A stretch of DNA of 51,920 bases, from the NCBI GenBank assembly GCA_910586555.1, contig CAJUJY010000022.1, positions 1 through 51,920 on the forward strand, in the 5' to 3' direction. Positions 1-8,072 of the stretch are shown here, piece by piece. Under the pieces are notes generated by a model. It had not been told where the DNA came from. It saw only the letters and a list, made by a program, of their open reading frames with translations, and made no database searches. The translations under genes were made by a program, and so were the position numbers. This DNA comes from an uncultured Lachnospiraceae bacterium. Its GTDB lineage: Bacteria > Bacillota > Clostridia > Lachnospirales > Lachnospiraceae. The number at the start of each line of letters is the position of its first letter. The first letter of the stretch is position 1.

Positions 1-118
1 CGTAGGACATACGGGGTTAGCCCGCTTATGCTTAGTACATTGGTACTATCGAACGGGAACCGGCTGCTTGCATTTGCAAGAGGAAGCCCCTGCCTCTTTA
101 GGCAGGGGAGGATGTCAC
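1..118 (+). mobile_element. Right end of an IS200/IS605-like (TnpB) element, partial
   Basis: A GC-rich structured segment ends in a perfect hairpin: CCCCTGCC (87-94), loop tcttta, GGCAGGGG (101-108), followed by aggatgtcac. A second small stem, TTAGTAC/GGTACTA, lies near 32-49. This layout resembles the right end, and the 3' part of the omega RNA scaffold, of IS200/IS605-family elements carrying tnpB. Only the end is in the window and no transposase is visible, so the call rests on the pattern. The next base after the end runs straight into the ribosome binding site of the downstream SUKH gene. Confidence 0.5.
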
Positions 119-134
119 AGAATGGAGGAATAAA

Positions 135-776
135 ATGGATATTGATGCACGGATTAAAAGAATAATGGAAAAGATGGAGAAACTTTCAGAAAAAGATCCC
201 GAATTTCCATGTGGTGATTTCCCGCCTGAGTGGAACAAACCACTTAAAGAAGAAAGAGTTGCAAAATTTGAGGAGAAACACGGCATAAAACTGCCAGAAG
301 ACTACAGAAGGTTTATAACAACAGTAACAGATGGCGGTTCACAGCCTTTCTATGGACTGTACGGCCTTTTTAACCAGGAAAAAGGTTTTGATCCTGGCAG
401 GAAGTTTATGTATACTGTAAAAAAACCGTTAGATCTTTTTAAACTGTCAGAGGAAGAATATGAAGAACTTGATGATAATTATGAAGAACTGACACATTCG
501 GGATTTATTTTCTTATCTGATGAAGGCTGTGGAATGTACAGTATATTAGTGGTAAATACAGATGATAAAGATACATATGGCACTGCCTGGTATTATGACC
601 TTGCTAATGATGCAGGCATGTTCCCGTTAATCCACCCTTCTACACATAAAACAATGGATTTCCTTGACTGGCTTGAATATTATGCAGACAAAACACTGGA
701 ACTTGATAATGACGAGTACGAGTTCTTTGGTTATGGTGAAATAGCAGGATACCTTCCAGGTACAGAACCAGAGTAA
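135..776 (+). CDS. SUKH-family (SMI1/KNR4) protein
   Basis: 213 aa, soluble and acidic. A segment at residues 36-57 (EERVAKFEEKHGIKLPEDY) followed by a YGLYGLF-type stretch and a C-terminal FLDWLEYYADK helix is typical of SMI1/KNR4 (SUKH) domains. In bacteria these proteins are often immunity proteins against contact-dependent or polymorphic toxins, frequently as orphans. No toxin gene is visible next to it. The start is set by GGAGGAA at 124-130, 4 nt before ATG. An intrinsic terminator follows at 835-857. It directly follows an IS200/IS605-like end, so its promoter may lie inside or across that element. The family is fairly sure; the specific partner is unknown. Confidence 0.75.
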   Translation: MDIDARIKRIMEKMEKLSEKDPEFPCGDFPPEWNKPLKEERVAKFEEKHGIKLPEDYRRFITTVTDGGSQPFYGLYGLFNQEKGFDPGRKFMYTVKKPLDLFKLSEEEYEELDDNYEELTHSGFIFLSDEGCGMYSILVVNTDDKDTYGTAWYYDLANDAGMFPLIHPSTHKTMDFLDWLEYYADKTLELDNDEYEFFGYGEIAGYLPGTEPE

Positions 777-834
777 ATATAAAGGTATATATAAAAATAC
801 AGGATAGGGACAAAATAAATAATATTATATATTT

Positions 835-857
835 AAGACGGGTTTCCCGTCTTTTTT
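835..857 (+). terminator. Rho-independent terminator of the SUKH gene
   Basis: A short perfect stem, AAGACGGG/CCCGTCTT, with a minimal loop followed by a run of T residues, 58 nt after the stop codon of the SUKH gene. Confidence 0.8.
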
Positions 858-858
858 A

Positions 859-936
859 TTTAACATAAGGGTGACTGGCGGAGCCTGGCACCCGTTGTTT
901 AACATAAGGGTGACTGGCGGAGCCTGGCATCCGTTG
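859..936. repeat. 39-bp tandem direct repeat, two copies
   Basis: Two head-to-tail copies (859-897 and 898-936) of a unit beginning tttaacataagggtgac and ending cccgttg. They differ at one base (cacccg versus catccg). Each unit has a potential GGGTG/CACCC stem. They lie directly after the terminator of the SUKH gene and outside any gene. Function unknown. Confidence 0.85.
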
Positions 937-1076
937 TTTTTAAACAGAAAATAATAGATTTATTATAAAAATTCCAAAAAATATGTCACAAATCCATTAC
1001 AGGAACTGTTATATATAGTGTAAGCAAAATACATAAAGCTGTGGTGCCAGCAGGATATAAAAGGAGGTGTAGCATA

Positions 1077-1631
1077 ATGCGCAGTAAAAGGGCATCAATA
1101 AAATTTATTGAAAAAAGTTACAAATTATATGAACAAAAAATGTACCATGTGGCATATAGCATATTACATGATGAAGGACTTGCTGAAGATGCAGTACAGG
1201 AAGCTTTTGTAAAGCTTATGAAACATAATGTATATTTTGAAGAACCTTTATCAGATGACTGTAAAAGATATATAATAACAGTTATTAAAAATTCTTCAAT
1301 AGATATTTATAATAGGAAGAAAAGGGAGCAGGAAGTTATATATTTTCCAGGTGAAAATCCAGAAATAAAAAATATATCTTTACAAAATAGTGCTGAGGAA
1401 TATGCAGATATAGAAGAACTTGCTTCTGTCCTGCCTGCAGAATATTACCTGGTAGTAAACTGCCTTGCTGTAAAGAATTTATCAGTAAAAGAAACTGCTA
1501 ACGAACTTGGCATTACTGAAGCAAATGTAAGAAAGAGGTTTGAACGTGTAAAGACAATGCTTAAAACTATAGTGAAAGGAAGTAATAGATATGGAACAGA
1601 AAAACAATTACGCAAATCAGAAACACTTTGA
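1077..1631 (+). CDS. ECF-type RNA polymerase sigma factor
   Basis: 184 aa. Sigma-70 region 2 lies near residues 20-52 (MYHVAYSILHDEGLAEDAVQ), and region 4 near 125-165, with an SVKETANELGITEANVRKR helix-turn-helix. The ATG at 1077 is preferred over the upstream GTG at 1041 because AAAGGAGGTG (1060-1069) sits 7 nt before it. The 3' end overlaps the next gene by 41 nt, typical of translationally coupled sigma/anti-sigma pairs. It probably directs transcription of an envelope-stress regulon, possibly its own operon; the target promoter cannot be stated from this window. Confidence 0.88.
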   Translation: MRSKRASIKFIEKSYKLYEQKMYHVAYSILHDEGLAEDAVQEAFVKLMKHNVYFEEPLSDDCKRYIITVIKNSSIDIYNRKKREQEVIYFPGENPEIKNISLQNSAEEYADIEELASVLPAEYYLVVNCLAVKNLSVKETANELGITEANVRKRFERVKTMLKTIVKGSNRYGTEKQLRKSETL

Positions 1632-2790
1632 TATTTCTATTGAAGATTTTGATGCATTAGACGGCGTACATGAATTTTCAGAAAAATATAAGGAGAATAA
1701 AATGAAAATACTTAAAGAATACCGCAGAAAAATTTATAAACCAGCTAGTAAATATACAAAAGCTGCGGCTGTAGCAGCTTTGTTAATTGTATCTGTGCCA
1801 GTTATAACCAATGCAGCAACAGGCGGGGAATTTTTTAACAGGATATGGGGCAGTACAGGTAAAGAAAATATAGCATCACATACAGAAGTAGTATATGATA
1901 AAGAAAAAGACACATCATACACTGTAACTTACCCTAAAACAGAATATGAAGATGTTGATAAAGATAAAGCAGAAAAGTTAATTGGCAGTAATATATCTTA
2001 TAAACCAGTTATTAAAAAACTTGGCAGTACAACCCTTTCTGTACTTTCATTTGTATATGATGGCAATGCGGCTGTAGCAGAATTTACACTGGAGAAAGAA
2101 GGCGGTGTAAATGCCCTTGAATACAGCCAGGAACATAATGAAAGCAAAGGTGCAGATTTTTCTGGAAATGCAGATTTTTACTTTAACTTTGGTGATTATG
2201 ACGGGAAAATATATACAGATATTAAAAAATCCACAAAAGACCTGGTTTACTGTTACTACTATATGACAAAGCATGGACAGCCGGATACTGGTGAAAATGA
2301 GGTTATACTTAATATAGAAGAATATCCATGTACAAGAAAAGAACTTTGGGATTCTGATGATAATGCATATAAAAAATATATGGACAAGACAAAGAAAAGC
2401 AGTATAAAAATTCCTGTTATGGGACAGCCAGCAAAAACTGTATTTACAAATAAAGGTAACGGGACAGCAGAAATCTCACCAATATCAATGAAAATTGACA
2501 TGAAAAAAGGGCTTGGACTGTCTAAAGAAGACGCATATGACCCATATAATGCATACTACGTTTCAATAAACTATAAAAACGGCAAAAAATATATTGTGCA
2601 TGAACACGAAATGGAAGGAAAACATTCATGCAAAACTGAAACAGATAATGCAAGTTATACTTGTGGTGACCTGGATGATAACCTTATATTTGTATTTAAC
2701 CGTTTAGTAGATACAGACAATATTAAATCAGTTACAGTAAATGGGACAGAATATAATTTAACCTCATTAAGTAAGTCCCCCGCTTCTTAA
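1591..2790 (+). CDS. Membrane-anchored anti-sigma factor (DUF4179-like)
   Basis: 399 aa. A cytoplasmic N-terminal part of about 55 residues is followed by one transmembrane segment (about 58-76, AAAVAALLIVSVPVITNAA) and a large extracytoplasmic domain. Size, topology and the overlap with the ECF sigma gene point to an anti-sigma/co-sensor protein of the DUF4179 type; the family name is from memory of such pairs. Its last codons (from about 2757) lie inside a dispersed repeat element, so the final residues LTSLSKSPAS are probably not ancestral. The original stop was likely at or near the repeat junction. Confidence 0.7.
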   Translation: MEQKNNYANQKHFDISIEDFDALDGVHEFSEKYKENKMKILKEYRRKIYKPASKYTKAAAVAALLIVSVPVITNAATGGEFFNRIWGSTGKENIASHTEVVYDKEKDTSYTVTYPKTEYEDVDKDKAEKLIGSNISYKPVIKKLGSTTLSVLSFVYDGNAAVAEFTLEKEGGVNALEYSQEHNESKGADFSGNADFYFNFGDYDGKIYTDIKKSTKDLVYCYYYMTKHGQPDTGENEVILNIEEYPCTRKELWDSDDNAYKKYMDKTKKSSIKIPVMGQPAKTVFTNKGNGTAEISPISMKIDMKKGLGLSKEDAYDPYNAYYVSINYKNGKKYIVHEHEMEGKHSCKTETDNASYTCGDLDDNLIFVFNRLVDTDNIKSVTVNGTEYNLTSLSKSPAS

Positions 2791-2907
2791 GTGGTGGGTT
2801 TAGGACTTACTTAGTCTGGCAGGGGTTCAAGCTCCTGCCAGACTGCCGCAAAGCGGCAATGAGGTTATGAGCAAGTAGCGAAGCGGATTGCGAATATCCG
2901 TTTGACA
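2757..2907 (+). repeat. Dispersed structured repeat, copy A
   Basis: Shares its ends with copies at 20247 and 21048: tttaacctcattaagtaa at the left, gcggattgcgaatatccg then tttgaca at the right. This is the longest copy (151 bp). An outer stem AACCTCATT (2760-2768)/AATGAGGTT (2858-2866) encloses three hairpins: AAGTAAGTCC/GGACTTACTT, AGTCTGGCAGG/CCTGCCAGACT and GCCGC/GCGGC. A separate CGGAT/ATCCG hairpin lies near the right end. It overlaps the 3' end of the anti-sigma gene. Confidence 0.75.
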
Positions 2908-2940
2908 ATCCTGAAACCAGAAAAATCCAAATATCTTCAA

Positions 2941-2986
2941 ATCTTTATAAAATCTTTATAATCCTATGTTACCATTTTCTTATAAT
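2941..2986 (+). promoter_or_regulatory. Promoter of the immunity-type ABC operon with 11-bp direct repeats
   Basis: Two copies of atctttata (2941-2949 and 2952-2960), 11 bp apart, lie just upstream of or overlapping the -35 area. A TATAAT -10 box follows at 2981-2986. One-turn direct repeats at this place are the usual mode of binding for OmpR-type regulators, and such a regulator is encoded at 5223 in the same operon. No good -35 hexamer is seen, as expected for an activated promoter. The link to the regulator is inference. Confidence 0.5.
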
Positions 2987-3011
2987 TTAAATAAGAAAGG
3001 ACGTTAGCAAT

Positions 3012-3722
3012 ATGGATTTAATCTTAAAAACAACTGCCCTTTGTAAAAGCTTCAAAGGGCAGCCTGTTGTAAAAAATGTATCACTTGAAATTGAAAGAAA
3101 TTCGGTATATGGGCTTTTAGGCCCGAATGGTGCCGGCAAGTCTACTATTTTAAAGATGGTGTCAGGGATGCTTAACCCTTCCTCTGGTTTAATTGAGTTT
3201 AACGGGCATAAATGGGAGCGTGAGGATTTAAAAAAAACAGGTGCACTAATTGAGCAGCCGCCAATTTATGAAAACCTTAGTGCAGAGGAAAACCTTGAGG
3301 TAAAAAGGCTTATGCTTGGGCTTCCAAGGAAACGTATTAAAGAAGCCCTTGAAATGGCAGGGCTTACAGGCACTGGCAGGAAAAAGGCAGGACAGTTTTC
3401 TATGGGCATGAAACAGCGCCTTGGAATTGCACTTGCACTTCTTAATAACCCGGAACTGCTTATACTTGATGAACCTTTAAACGGTCTTGACCCACTTGGA
3501 ATACAGGAATTAAGGAAATTAACAAAGTCTTTTCCTTTAATGGGCATTACCGTAATATTTTCAAGCCATATTTTAAATGAAACCAGCCAGGTCGCAGACC
3601 ATATTGGAATTATTTCAGATGGGTTTCTTGGGTATAGTGGCAGGATAAATAAAGATGATAACCTGGAAGAAATATTTCTTAATGTAGTGAAAGCAGGAAA
3701 GCGGGAGGTGGCAGCATGTTAA
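3012..3722 (+). CDS. ABC transporter ATP-binding protein, lantibiotic immunity/bacitracin type
   Basis: 236 aa. Walker A is GPNGAGKST at residues 37-45, the signature FSMGMKQRLG near 130, and Walker B LLILDEPLNGLDP near 150, with the usual H-loop in FSSHIL. Sequence and context match LanF/BcrA-like ATPases that power two-permease exporters protecting cells from cationic or lantibiotic peptides at the membrane. The ATG has AAAGG 11 nt upstream. It overlaps the next gene by 7 nt and heads a five-gene operon ending with a two-component system. Confidence 0.88.
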   Translation: MDLILKTTALCKSFKGQPVVKNVSLEIERNSVYGLLGPNGAGKSTILKMVSGMLNPSSGLIEFNGHKWEREDLKKTGALIEQPPIYENLSAEENLEVKRLMLGLPRKRIKEALEMAGLTGTGRKKAGQFSMGMKQRLGIALALLNNPELLILDEPLNGLDPLGIQELRKLTKSFPLMGITVIFSSHILNETSQVADHIGIISDGFLGYSGRINKDDNLEEIFLNVVKAGKREVAAC

Positions 3723-4450
3723 ATATATTAAGGGCTGAACATTTAAAGATGCGCCATACCTTTGGCAATGCCTTGCCAGTAATTGCACCTGTTTTTTCAT
3801 TATGTTTTGTTCTTGTGGTGGCATTTGGTACAGGGAATACACTCCCTGCATTTACATGGAATATCTGGTATACAACGCTTTTGCCAGGAATGGCAGCAAT
3901 TATTTGTTATCTTGGCATTAGTAAGGATAAGAAAATACATTACTGCAATATACTTTCAGTGCCGCTTCCTGTTATAAAACTGCTGGCTGGCAAAGTTTTT
4001 TATTGCTTTGCGGGGCTTTTTATATCAAATATTATACTCTGTGCTGGTACATTTATATTTGCAATGTTTGCTGGTACTACTGCAAGTATTTCTGGAAGCC
4101 TTATGGCTGTTGTGCTTTTATGTATTACATATTTATGGGAAATCCCATTATATATTCTTTTAAGCCTGCATTTTAAAATGGCTGGCTGCCTGCTTTCATG
4201 CATGTTTCTTGTATTTACAGATTTTATATTTGCAAGTAACAAATTATGGTGGATATGGCCGTCTTCAATACCTTCAAGGCTTATGTGCCCGGTACTTGGA
4301 ATAATGCCTAGCGGGGTATTAGCACCTGCTTTAAGTCCTTTGCTTGACAGCAGTGTAATACTGCCTGGAATTATAATTTCATTTGTATGGTTTATATTTC
4401 TAAGTGTTCTTCTTATATTATATTTTAAAAGAAAGGTGGTAAAAGGATAA
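3716..4450 (+). CDS. Lantibiotic-immunity ABC transporter permease (LanE/MutE type)
   Basis: 244 aa with about six hydrophobic segments, starting with a short basic N-terminus (LNILRAEHLKMRHT) characteristic of LanE/MutE permeases, which begin with an amphipathic helix before the first membrane span. It starts inside the ATPase stop region (GGGAGGTGG upstream of ATG) and ends one base before the second permease. With its partner it should form the membrane part of a peptide exporter/immunity pump. Assignment to E versus G subunit is by gene order. Confidence 0.8.
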   Translation: MLNILRAEHLKMRHTFGNALPVIAPVFSLCFVLVVAFGTGNTLPAFTWNIWYTTLLPGMAAIICYLGISKDKKIHYCNILSVPLPVIKLLAGKVFYCFAGLFISNIILCAGTFIFAMFAGTTASISGSLMAVVLLCITYLWEIPLYILLSLHFKMAGCLLSCMFLVFTDFIFASNKLWWIWPSSIPSRLMCPVLGIMPSGVLAPALSPLLDSSVILPGIIISFVWFIFLSVLLILYFKRKVVKG

Positions 4451-5209
4451 ATGTTATTTGCTTATCTAAGGGCTGATTTTAAAAAAATAAAAGGGCTTAG
4501 GATCTTTCTTTTACACCTGTTAATACCAATATGTACTGCTATTGCATTTTTAATGTATTATTCATATGCACCGTGGAGTGTATATAGTAAACTGGAGGCT
4601 TATTTCCAGATACTTGCAATAGCACTTCCATTCCTTAGTGGGCTTTTTTGTGCAGTATTATCAGAACAGGAATTAATGGCTTGCTCATTCCAGAACATGT
4701 TAGCTGTGCCATGCCGTATAAAAGCATTTTACAGTAAGCTCCTTGTGCTTATAATCCTTGGTGCGGCAGCAGTCTTACTTGCGTCTGTTTTATTTGGGGC
4801 AGGGTTTTATTTTATAGCAGAAAATGTTGATTTTTCTCTTTATTTTATTATGGCGGCAGTAATTACAGGGAGCAGTATCTTCCTATATATAATGCATTTA
4901 TTTCTTGCAATGCGTTTTAATAAAGGTGTGGCAGCAGGAACCGGGATTGTGGAAAGCATGGTGTCAGCCCTGTTTCTTACAAAGCTTGGTGACAATATAT
5001 GGATATACGTCCCTGCGGCATGGGCATCAAGGCTTGTTACTATGCTTTTGCCAGAACCTGGCGTCATATGGTATAATAATATAATTACCATAAACTATAA
5101 TAAAAGCTGTAACATGGCGGTGGCTATATGTATTATTACAACAATAGCAGGGCTGGCAGCATTTGGGATATGGGCATTAAAATGGGATGGGATAAAGGGC
5201 AGTGAGTGA
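4451..5209 (+). CDS. Lantibiotic-immunity ABC transporter permease (LanG/MutG type)
   Basis: 252 aa, about six membrane segments, with an N-terminal amphipathic stretch (FAYLRADFKKIKGLR) similar to its neighbour. It follows the first permease with no intergenic space; AAAGGTGGTAAAAGG before the ATG is the ribosome binding site. The two permeases are diverged paralogues, as in LanEG pairs. The operon order ATPase-permease-permease-regulator-kinase resembles peptide-resistance loci such as cprABC of Clostridioides difficile (knowledge of that family, not a search result). Confidence 0.8.
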   Translation: MLFAYLRADFKKIKGLRIFLLHLLIPICTAIAFLMYYSYAPWSVYSKLEAYFQILAIALPFLSGLFCAVLSEQELMACSFQNMLAVPCRIKAFYSKLLVLIILGAAAVLLASVLFGAGFYFIAENVDFSLYFIMAAVITGSSIFLYIMHLFLAMRFNKGVAAGTGIVESMVSALFLTKLGDNIWIYVPAAWASRLVTMLLPEPGVIWYNNIITINYNKSCNMAVAICIITTIAGLAAFGIWALKWDGIKGSE

Positions 5210-5222
5210 AAGGGGGTTTTTT

Positions 5223-5885
5223 ATGGCAAATATCCTGGCAGTTGATGACGAAGTGGATATTTTAAAGCTTGTTAAAAGAATACTTGAAAGGGACGGGCAT
5301 TTTGTAAAGACTGTTTCTGAACCAGAAAAAGTTATTAAAATGGCACTGGATAGTTTTGAACTGGTGCTTCTTGATATAATGATGCCAGGGACTGACGGTT
5401 TTACACTGTGCAGCCAGATACGCCGCCGCATCCAGTGCCCTGTTATATTCCTTACTGCAAAACCAGATGAAGAAAGCCTTGTATACGGGCTTGGCATGGG
5501 TGCAGATGACTATATTTTAAAACCATTTGGTGCTAATGAATTAAGGGCAAGGATAAATGCACATTTAAGGCGTGAACACCGCGGGCATTTTACAAAGCTT
5601 TTATTTGGCAATGCAGAGTTTAATATTGAAGCAAAACAACTTCTGGTAAACAGCAGTGCTGCGCCTCTTACAAAAGGTGAATACAATATATGCGAATTCC
5701 TTGCCAGAAACCAGGGACAGGTATTTTCCAAAGAACAGATATATGAGAAAGTTTTTGGATTTGATGGCATTGGAAATGATAATACAGTTACAACACATGT
5801 TAAAAATATACGCATGAAATTAGAAAAACTTGGTTTTTCACCAATAAAAACAGTATGGGGGATTGGCTATAAATGGGAAATATAA
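5223..5885 (+). CDS. OmpR-family response regulator
   Basis: 220 aa. The receiver domain spans residues 1-115, with the acidic pair in AVDDEVD, phospho-acceptor D51 in LLDIMMPG and the conserved lysine in YILKPF. The C-terminal winged helix spans about 125-218 (TTHVKNIRMKLEKLG, VWGIGYKW). The ATG at 5223 is preferred to a GTG at 5202 because AAAGGGGG lies 6 nt upstream. It overlaps the kinase gene by 13 nt. It likely activates the upstream ABC operon in response to a peptide or envelope stress. Confidence 0.9.
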   Translation: MANILAVDDEVDILKLVKRILERDGHFVKTVSEPEKVIKMALDSFELVLLDIMMPGTDGFTLCSQIRRRIQCPVIFLTAKPDEESLVYGLGMGADDYILKPFGANELRARINAHLRREHRGHFTKLLFGNAEFNIEAKQLLVNSSAAPLTKGEYNICEFLARNQGQVFSKEQIYEKVFGFDGIGNDNTVTTHVKNIRMKLEKLGFSPIKTVWGIGYKWEI

Positions 5886-7264
5886 AGAAAAAGGCTGTCC
5901 CGTTAAGTGTATTTTACCTGAGATATTTAGTTTATATGCTAACTGGCATAGTAGCAGTTATTGCCAGTGCTTTAGCTGTATTTATCCTTTTTGAAGCAAA
6001 TGGAATTATATATCCTGCAAATTATGCACAGGAACAGGCAAAAGAAGCAAAAGAAAAAATTGACAGTACAGGTAAATTTAGCAATAAGCTGGTTCCGCCT
6101 TTATGCAAATATGCATTATTTGACCAGTATGGAAATGTAAAAGAAGCAAATATAAATGGAAGGGCATTAACAGATGCATGGGAAGCGGTTAATGGTAAGA
6201 AGGCACTTTACAGTTTAATTGGAAACCAGTATTATTATACAACAGCCAGATGCAGTGAAGGGTATTGTGTAATAGCATACAGGCTTATACCACAATATAA
6301 ACTTCCCCTGTTACGCAAGTACCTTATACCGCCGCAGAACCTTATTCTTATATGTTCCCTTTGCCTTATATTGTTTATTATAGTTATAACATCAGTCTGC
6401 TTTGGACGTAAGTTAAATAAAAAACTATCCCCCCTTATCCATATAGCAGAAAAGATACAGAACCAGGAACTTGGATTTACTATAACCAAAGGCAGCATTA
6501 AGGAAATTAACACTGTTTTAGACTCAATAGACAATATGAGGGCAGCACTTAAAGAATCATTAGAAAGCCAGTGGAACATGGAACATGCCAGGAAAGAACA
6601 AATAATGGCGTTAGCACATGATTTAAAAACACCATTAACACTTGTACGCGGCAACGCAGAATTACTGTATGATACAAAGCTTACAAAGGAACAGGAGGAA
6701 CTGGCATGTTATATTACAAAAAGTTCCATACAGATGCAGGACTATGTGGGGCAGTTAATAAATATAACAAAAAACGGGTATAAAACAGATATGCAAAAAA
6801 CAAGCATTTCTTTATTTGTAAATGAGGTTATAAAACAGGCAGAAAGCCTTTGTGCCATTAAAAATATATATTTCCAGAAACAAGAAAGTTACAGTGCCAG
6901 TTATTTTATGGCGGATAAAGAACTGTTAATGCGTGCATTTATAAATATATTTGCAAATGCAATGGAAAACACACCAAAAGGCGGTACAATATATTTAGAT
7001 ATAAGCAGCCAGGATAATTATATTGTATTTAAAACTACTGATACAGGAAAAGGATTTTCAGAAGAAGCACTAAAGCATGCCACAGAACAATTTTATATGG
7101 AAGATAAAAGCCGGAGTTCAAAACAGCACTCTGGAATAGGGCTTTATATGGCAGACTTAATAATAAAACAGCATAAGGGGAAATTACTCCCCACAAATTC
7201 AGACAGGACAAAAGGGGCAGAAGTAATTGTAAAAATACCTGTGCTTATTCAAAGTATATATTGA
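5873..7264 (+). CDS. Sensor histidine kinase, NisK/SpaK-like
   Basis: 463 aa. There are two transmembrane segments (about 12-38 and 153-177) flanking an extracytoplasmic sensor of roughly 115 residues, then HAMP-like and HisKA regions with H249 in ALAHDLKTPLT. The ATPase domain has an N-box (INIFANAMENTPKGG), G1 (DTGKGFS) and G2 (SGIGLYMADLI). HDLKTPLT is usual in kinases linked to lantibiotic immunity or vancomycin-type systems. It is translationally coupled to the response regulator. A 35-bp piece of its 3' end recurs downstream at 8038-8072. Confidence 0.88.
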   Translation: MGNIKKKAVPLSVFYLRYLVYMLTGIVAVIASALAVFILFEANGIIYPANYAQEQAKEAKEKIDSTGKFSNKLVPPLCKYALFDQYGNVKEANINGRALTDAWEAVNGKKALYSLIGNQYYYTTARCSEGYCVIAYRLIPQYKLPLLRKYLIPPQNLILICSLCLILFIIVITSVCFGRKLNKKLSPLIHIAEKIQNQELGFTITKGSIKEINTVLDSIDNMRAALKESLESQWNMEHARKEQIMALAHDLKTPLTLVRGNAELLYDTKLTKEQEELACYITKSSIQMQDYVGQLINITKNGYKTDMQKTSISLFVNEVIKQAESLCAIKNIYFQKQESYSASYFMADKELLMRAFINIFANAMENTPKGGTIYLDISSQDNYIVFKTTDTGKGFSEEALKHATEQFYMEDKSRSSKQHSGIGLYMADLIIKQHKGKLLPTNSDRTKGAEVIVKIPVLIQSIY

Positions 7265-7309
7265 TATTTTATGAAAAGTATGATATAACCCATTTTATAA
7301 AGCAAATAT

Positions 7310-7501
7310 ATGGAAGAAAAATTTCCAGATTTATGGGTATTTGTAACTAATTACACAAACTCGGGAATTAATATACATAAAGGTACATTAATAGGTGTTT
7401 TTACTGATGAAGAACGTGATAAATTTTATCTTGAATGTTTGCATAAAAAAATTGATGTAGCATACAACAGGACTACTGAAGTTCCAGGAAATTTTTTTTA
7501 G
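7310..7501 (+). CDS. Small hypothetical protein
   Basis: 63 aa, soluble, no recognised domain (begins MEEKFPDLWVFVTNYTNSG). The stop TAG overlaps the ribosome binding site of the next gene, so the two are probably co-expressed as a pair. There is no clear ribosome binding site before the ATG (tatgg preceded by aaagcaaat). It belongs to a small block between the histidine kinase and a duplicated scrap of that kinase, which suggests acquisition by insertion. Function unknown. Confidence 0.5.
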   Translation: MEEKFPDLWVFVTNYTNSGINIHKGTLIGVFTDEERDKFYLECLHKKIDVAYNRTTEVPGNFF

Positions 7502-7511
7502 GAGGTTGTTG

Positions 7512-8015
7512 ATGTACCAGGTTTCTTATGATTTAGATAATAAAAATAAAAAGCCCAAGTTTAATTTAGATATTAATGGTATCAGGCTTATATGCCTGTA
7601 TGATACAGGTGCTATTACTGCGGTATGGTGTGGTAGTAAGGAATTATTTGAGGAAACATTTCCAAAAAGGGAATTGCAGCAATCTAAGTTTAGTATTGGA
7701 GGTTTTGGAGGCAGAAAGAGGATATTAACAGATATTTTCCGTGTAGATGGGTTTAGAATGGGAGAAATAGAATTTCCTAAATTTCCAGTAGTTACATAGT
7801 TTGATAGGAACTTTGGCTGTAGTTTAATATTAGGAAGTACACTGGCTACACATGCTAATGTACATATAATACGTATCAGAAGGCAAATTATAAGTTTTGA
7901 ATTTGAATCTTTAAAATATTATTCCCATTTTAATGTAAATAAGGGTGACAGCAAAATAATAGAAGATTCTTATGTATTATCCTCAGAAGAAGAAATATTT
8001 TTAAAAAAGGGTTAA
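7512..8015 (+). pseudogene. Retropepsin-like aspartic protease interrupted by TAG
   Basis: The first 95 codons contain YDTGA (near residues 29-33 of this start), the catalytic D-T/S-G motif of retropepsin-like proteases, and a second hydrophobic/glycine region. TAG at 7797-7799 ends that frame, but the same frame stays open for 71 more codons to TAA at 8013-8015. The extension begins FDRNFGCSLILGSTLA, which looks like the C-terminal ILG motif of the same fold. The gene is therefore one unit with a nonsense codon rather than a short gene. The ATG at 7512 has GGAGG 6 nt upstream. Either a recent pseudogene or a readthrough case. Confidence 0.7.
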
Positions 8016-8037
8016 AATAAAAGAAGTCCAGACGTTA

Positions 8038-8072
8038 TATATGGCAGATTTAATAATAAAACAGCATAAGGG
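8038..8072 (+). repeat. Duplicated fragment of the histidine kinase 3' end
   Basis: 35 nt matching kinase positions 7145-7179 with one mismatch (tatatggcagaYttaataataaaa and onward). Outside a coding frame here. It delimits the inserted block that carries the 63-aa protein and the broken protease. Confidence 0.85.

Noticed and set aside
859..936. Start of a CRISPR array
   Set aside because: The two 39-bp units are abutting with no spacer, and no cas genes are present. No CRISPR array was seen anywhere in the window.
1041..1076. Longer start (GTG 1041) for the ECF sigma factor
   Set aside because: It would place a strong AAAGGAGGTG inside the gene; ATG 1077 fits that site and the family start.
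2757..2907. A riboswitch or tRNA-like cloverleaf, given three hairpins closed by an outer stem
   Set aside because: No tRNA features (no CCA end, T-loop or anticodon arm of correct size), and the ends recur at two other gene 3' ends, so it is better explained as a dispersed repeat.
3012..7264. A complete lantibiotic biosynthesis cluster
   Set aside because: Only immunity-type transporter and two-component genes are present; there is no LanA-like precursor and no LanB/C/M modification gene in the window.
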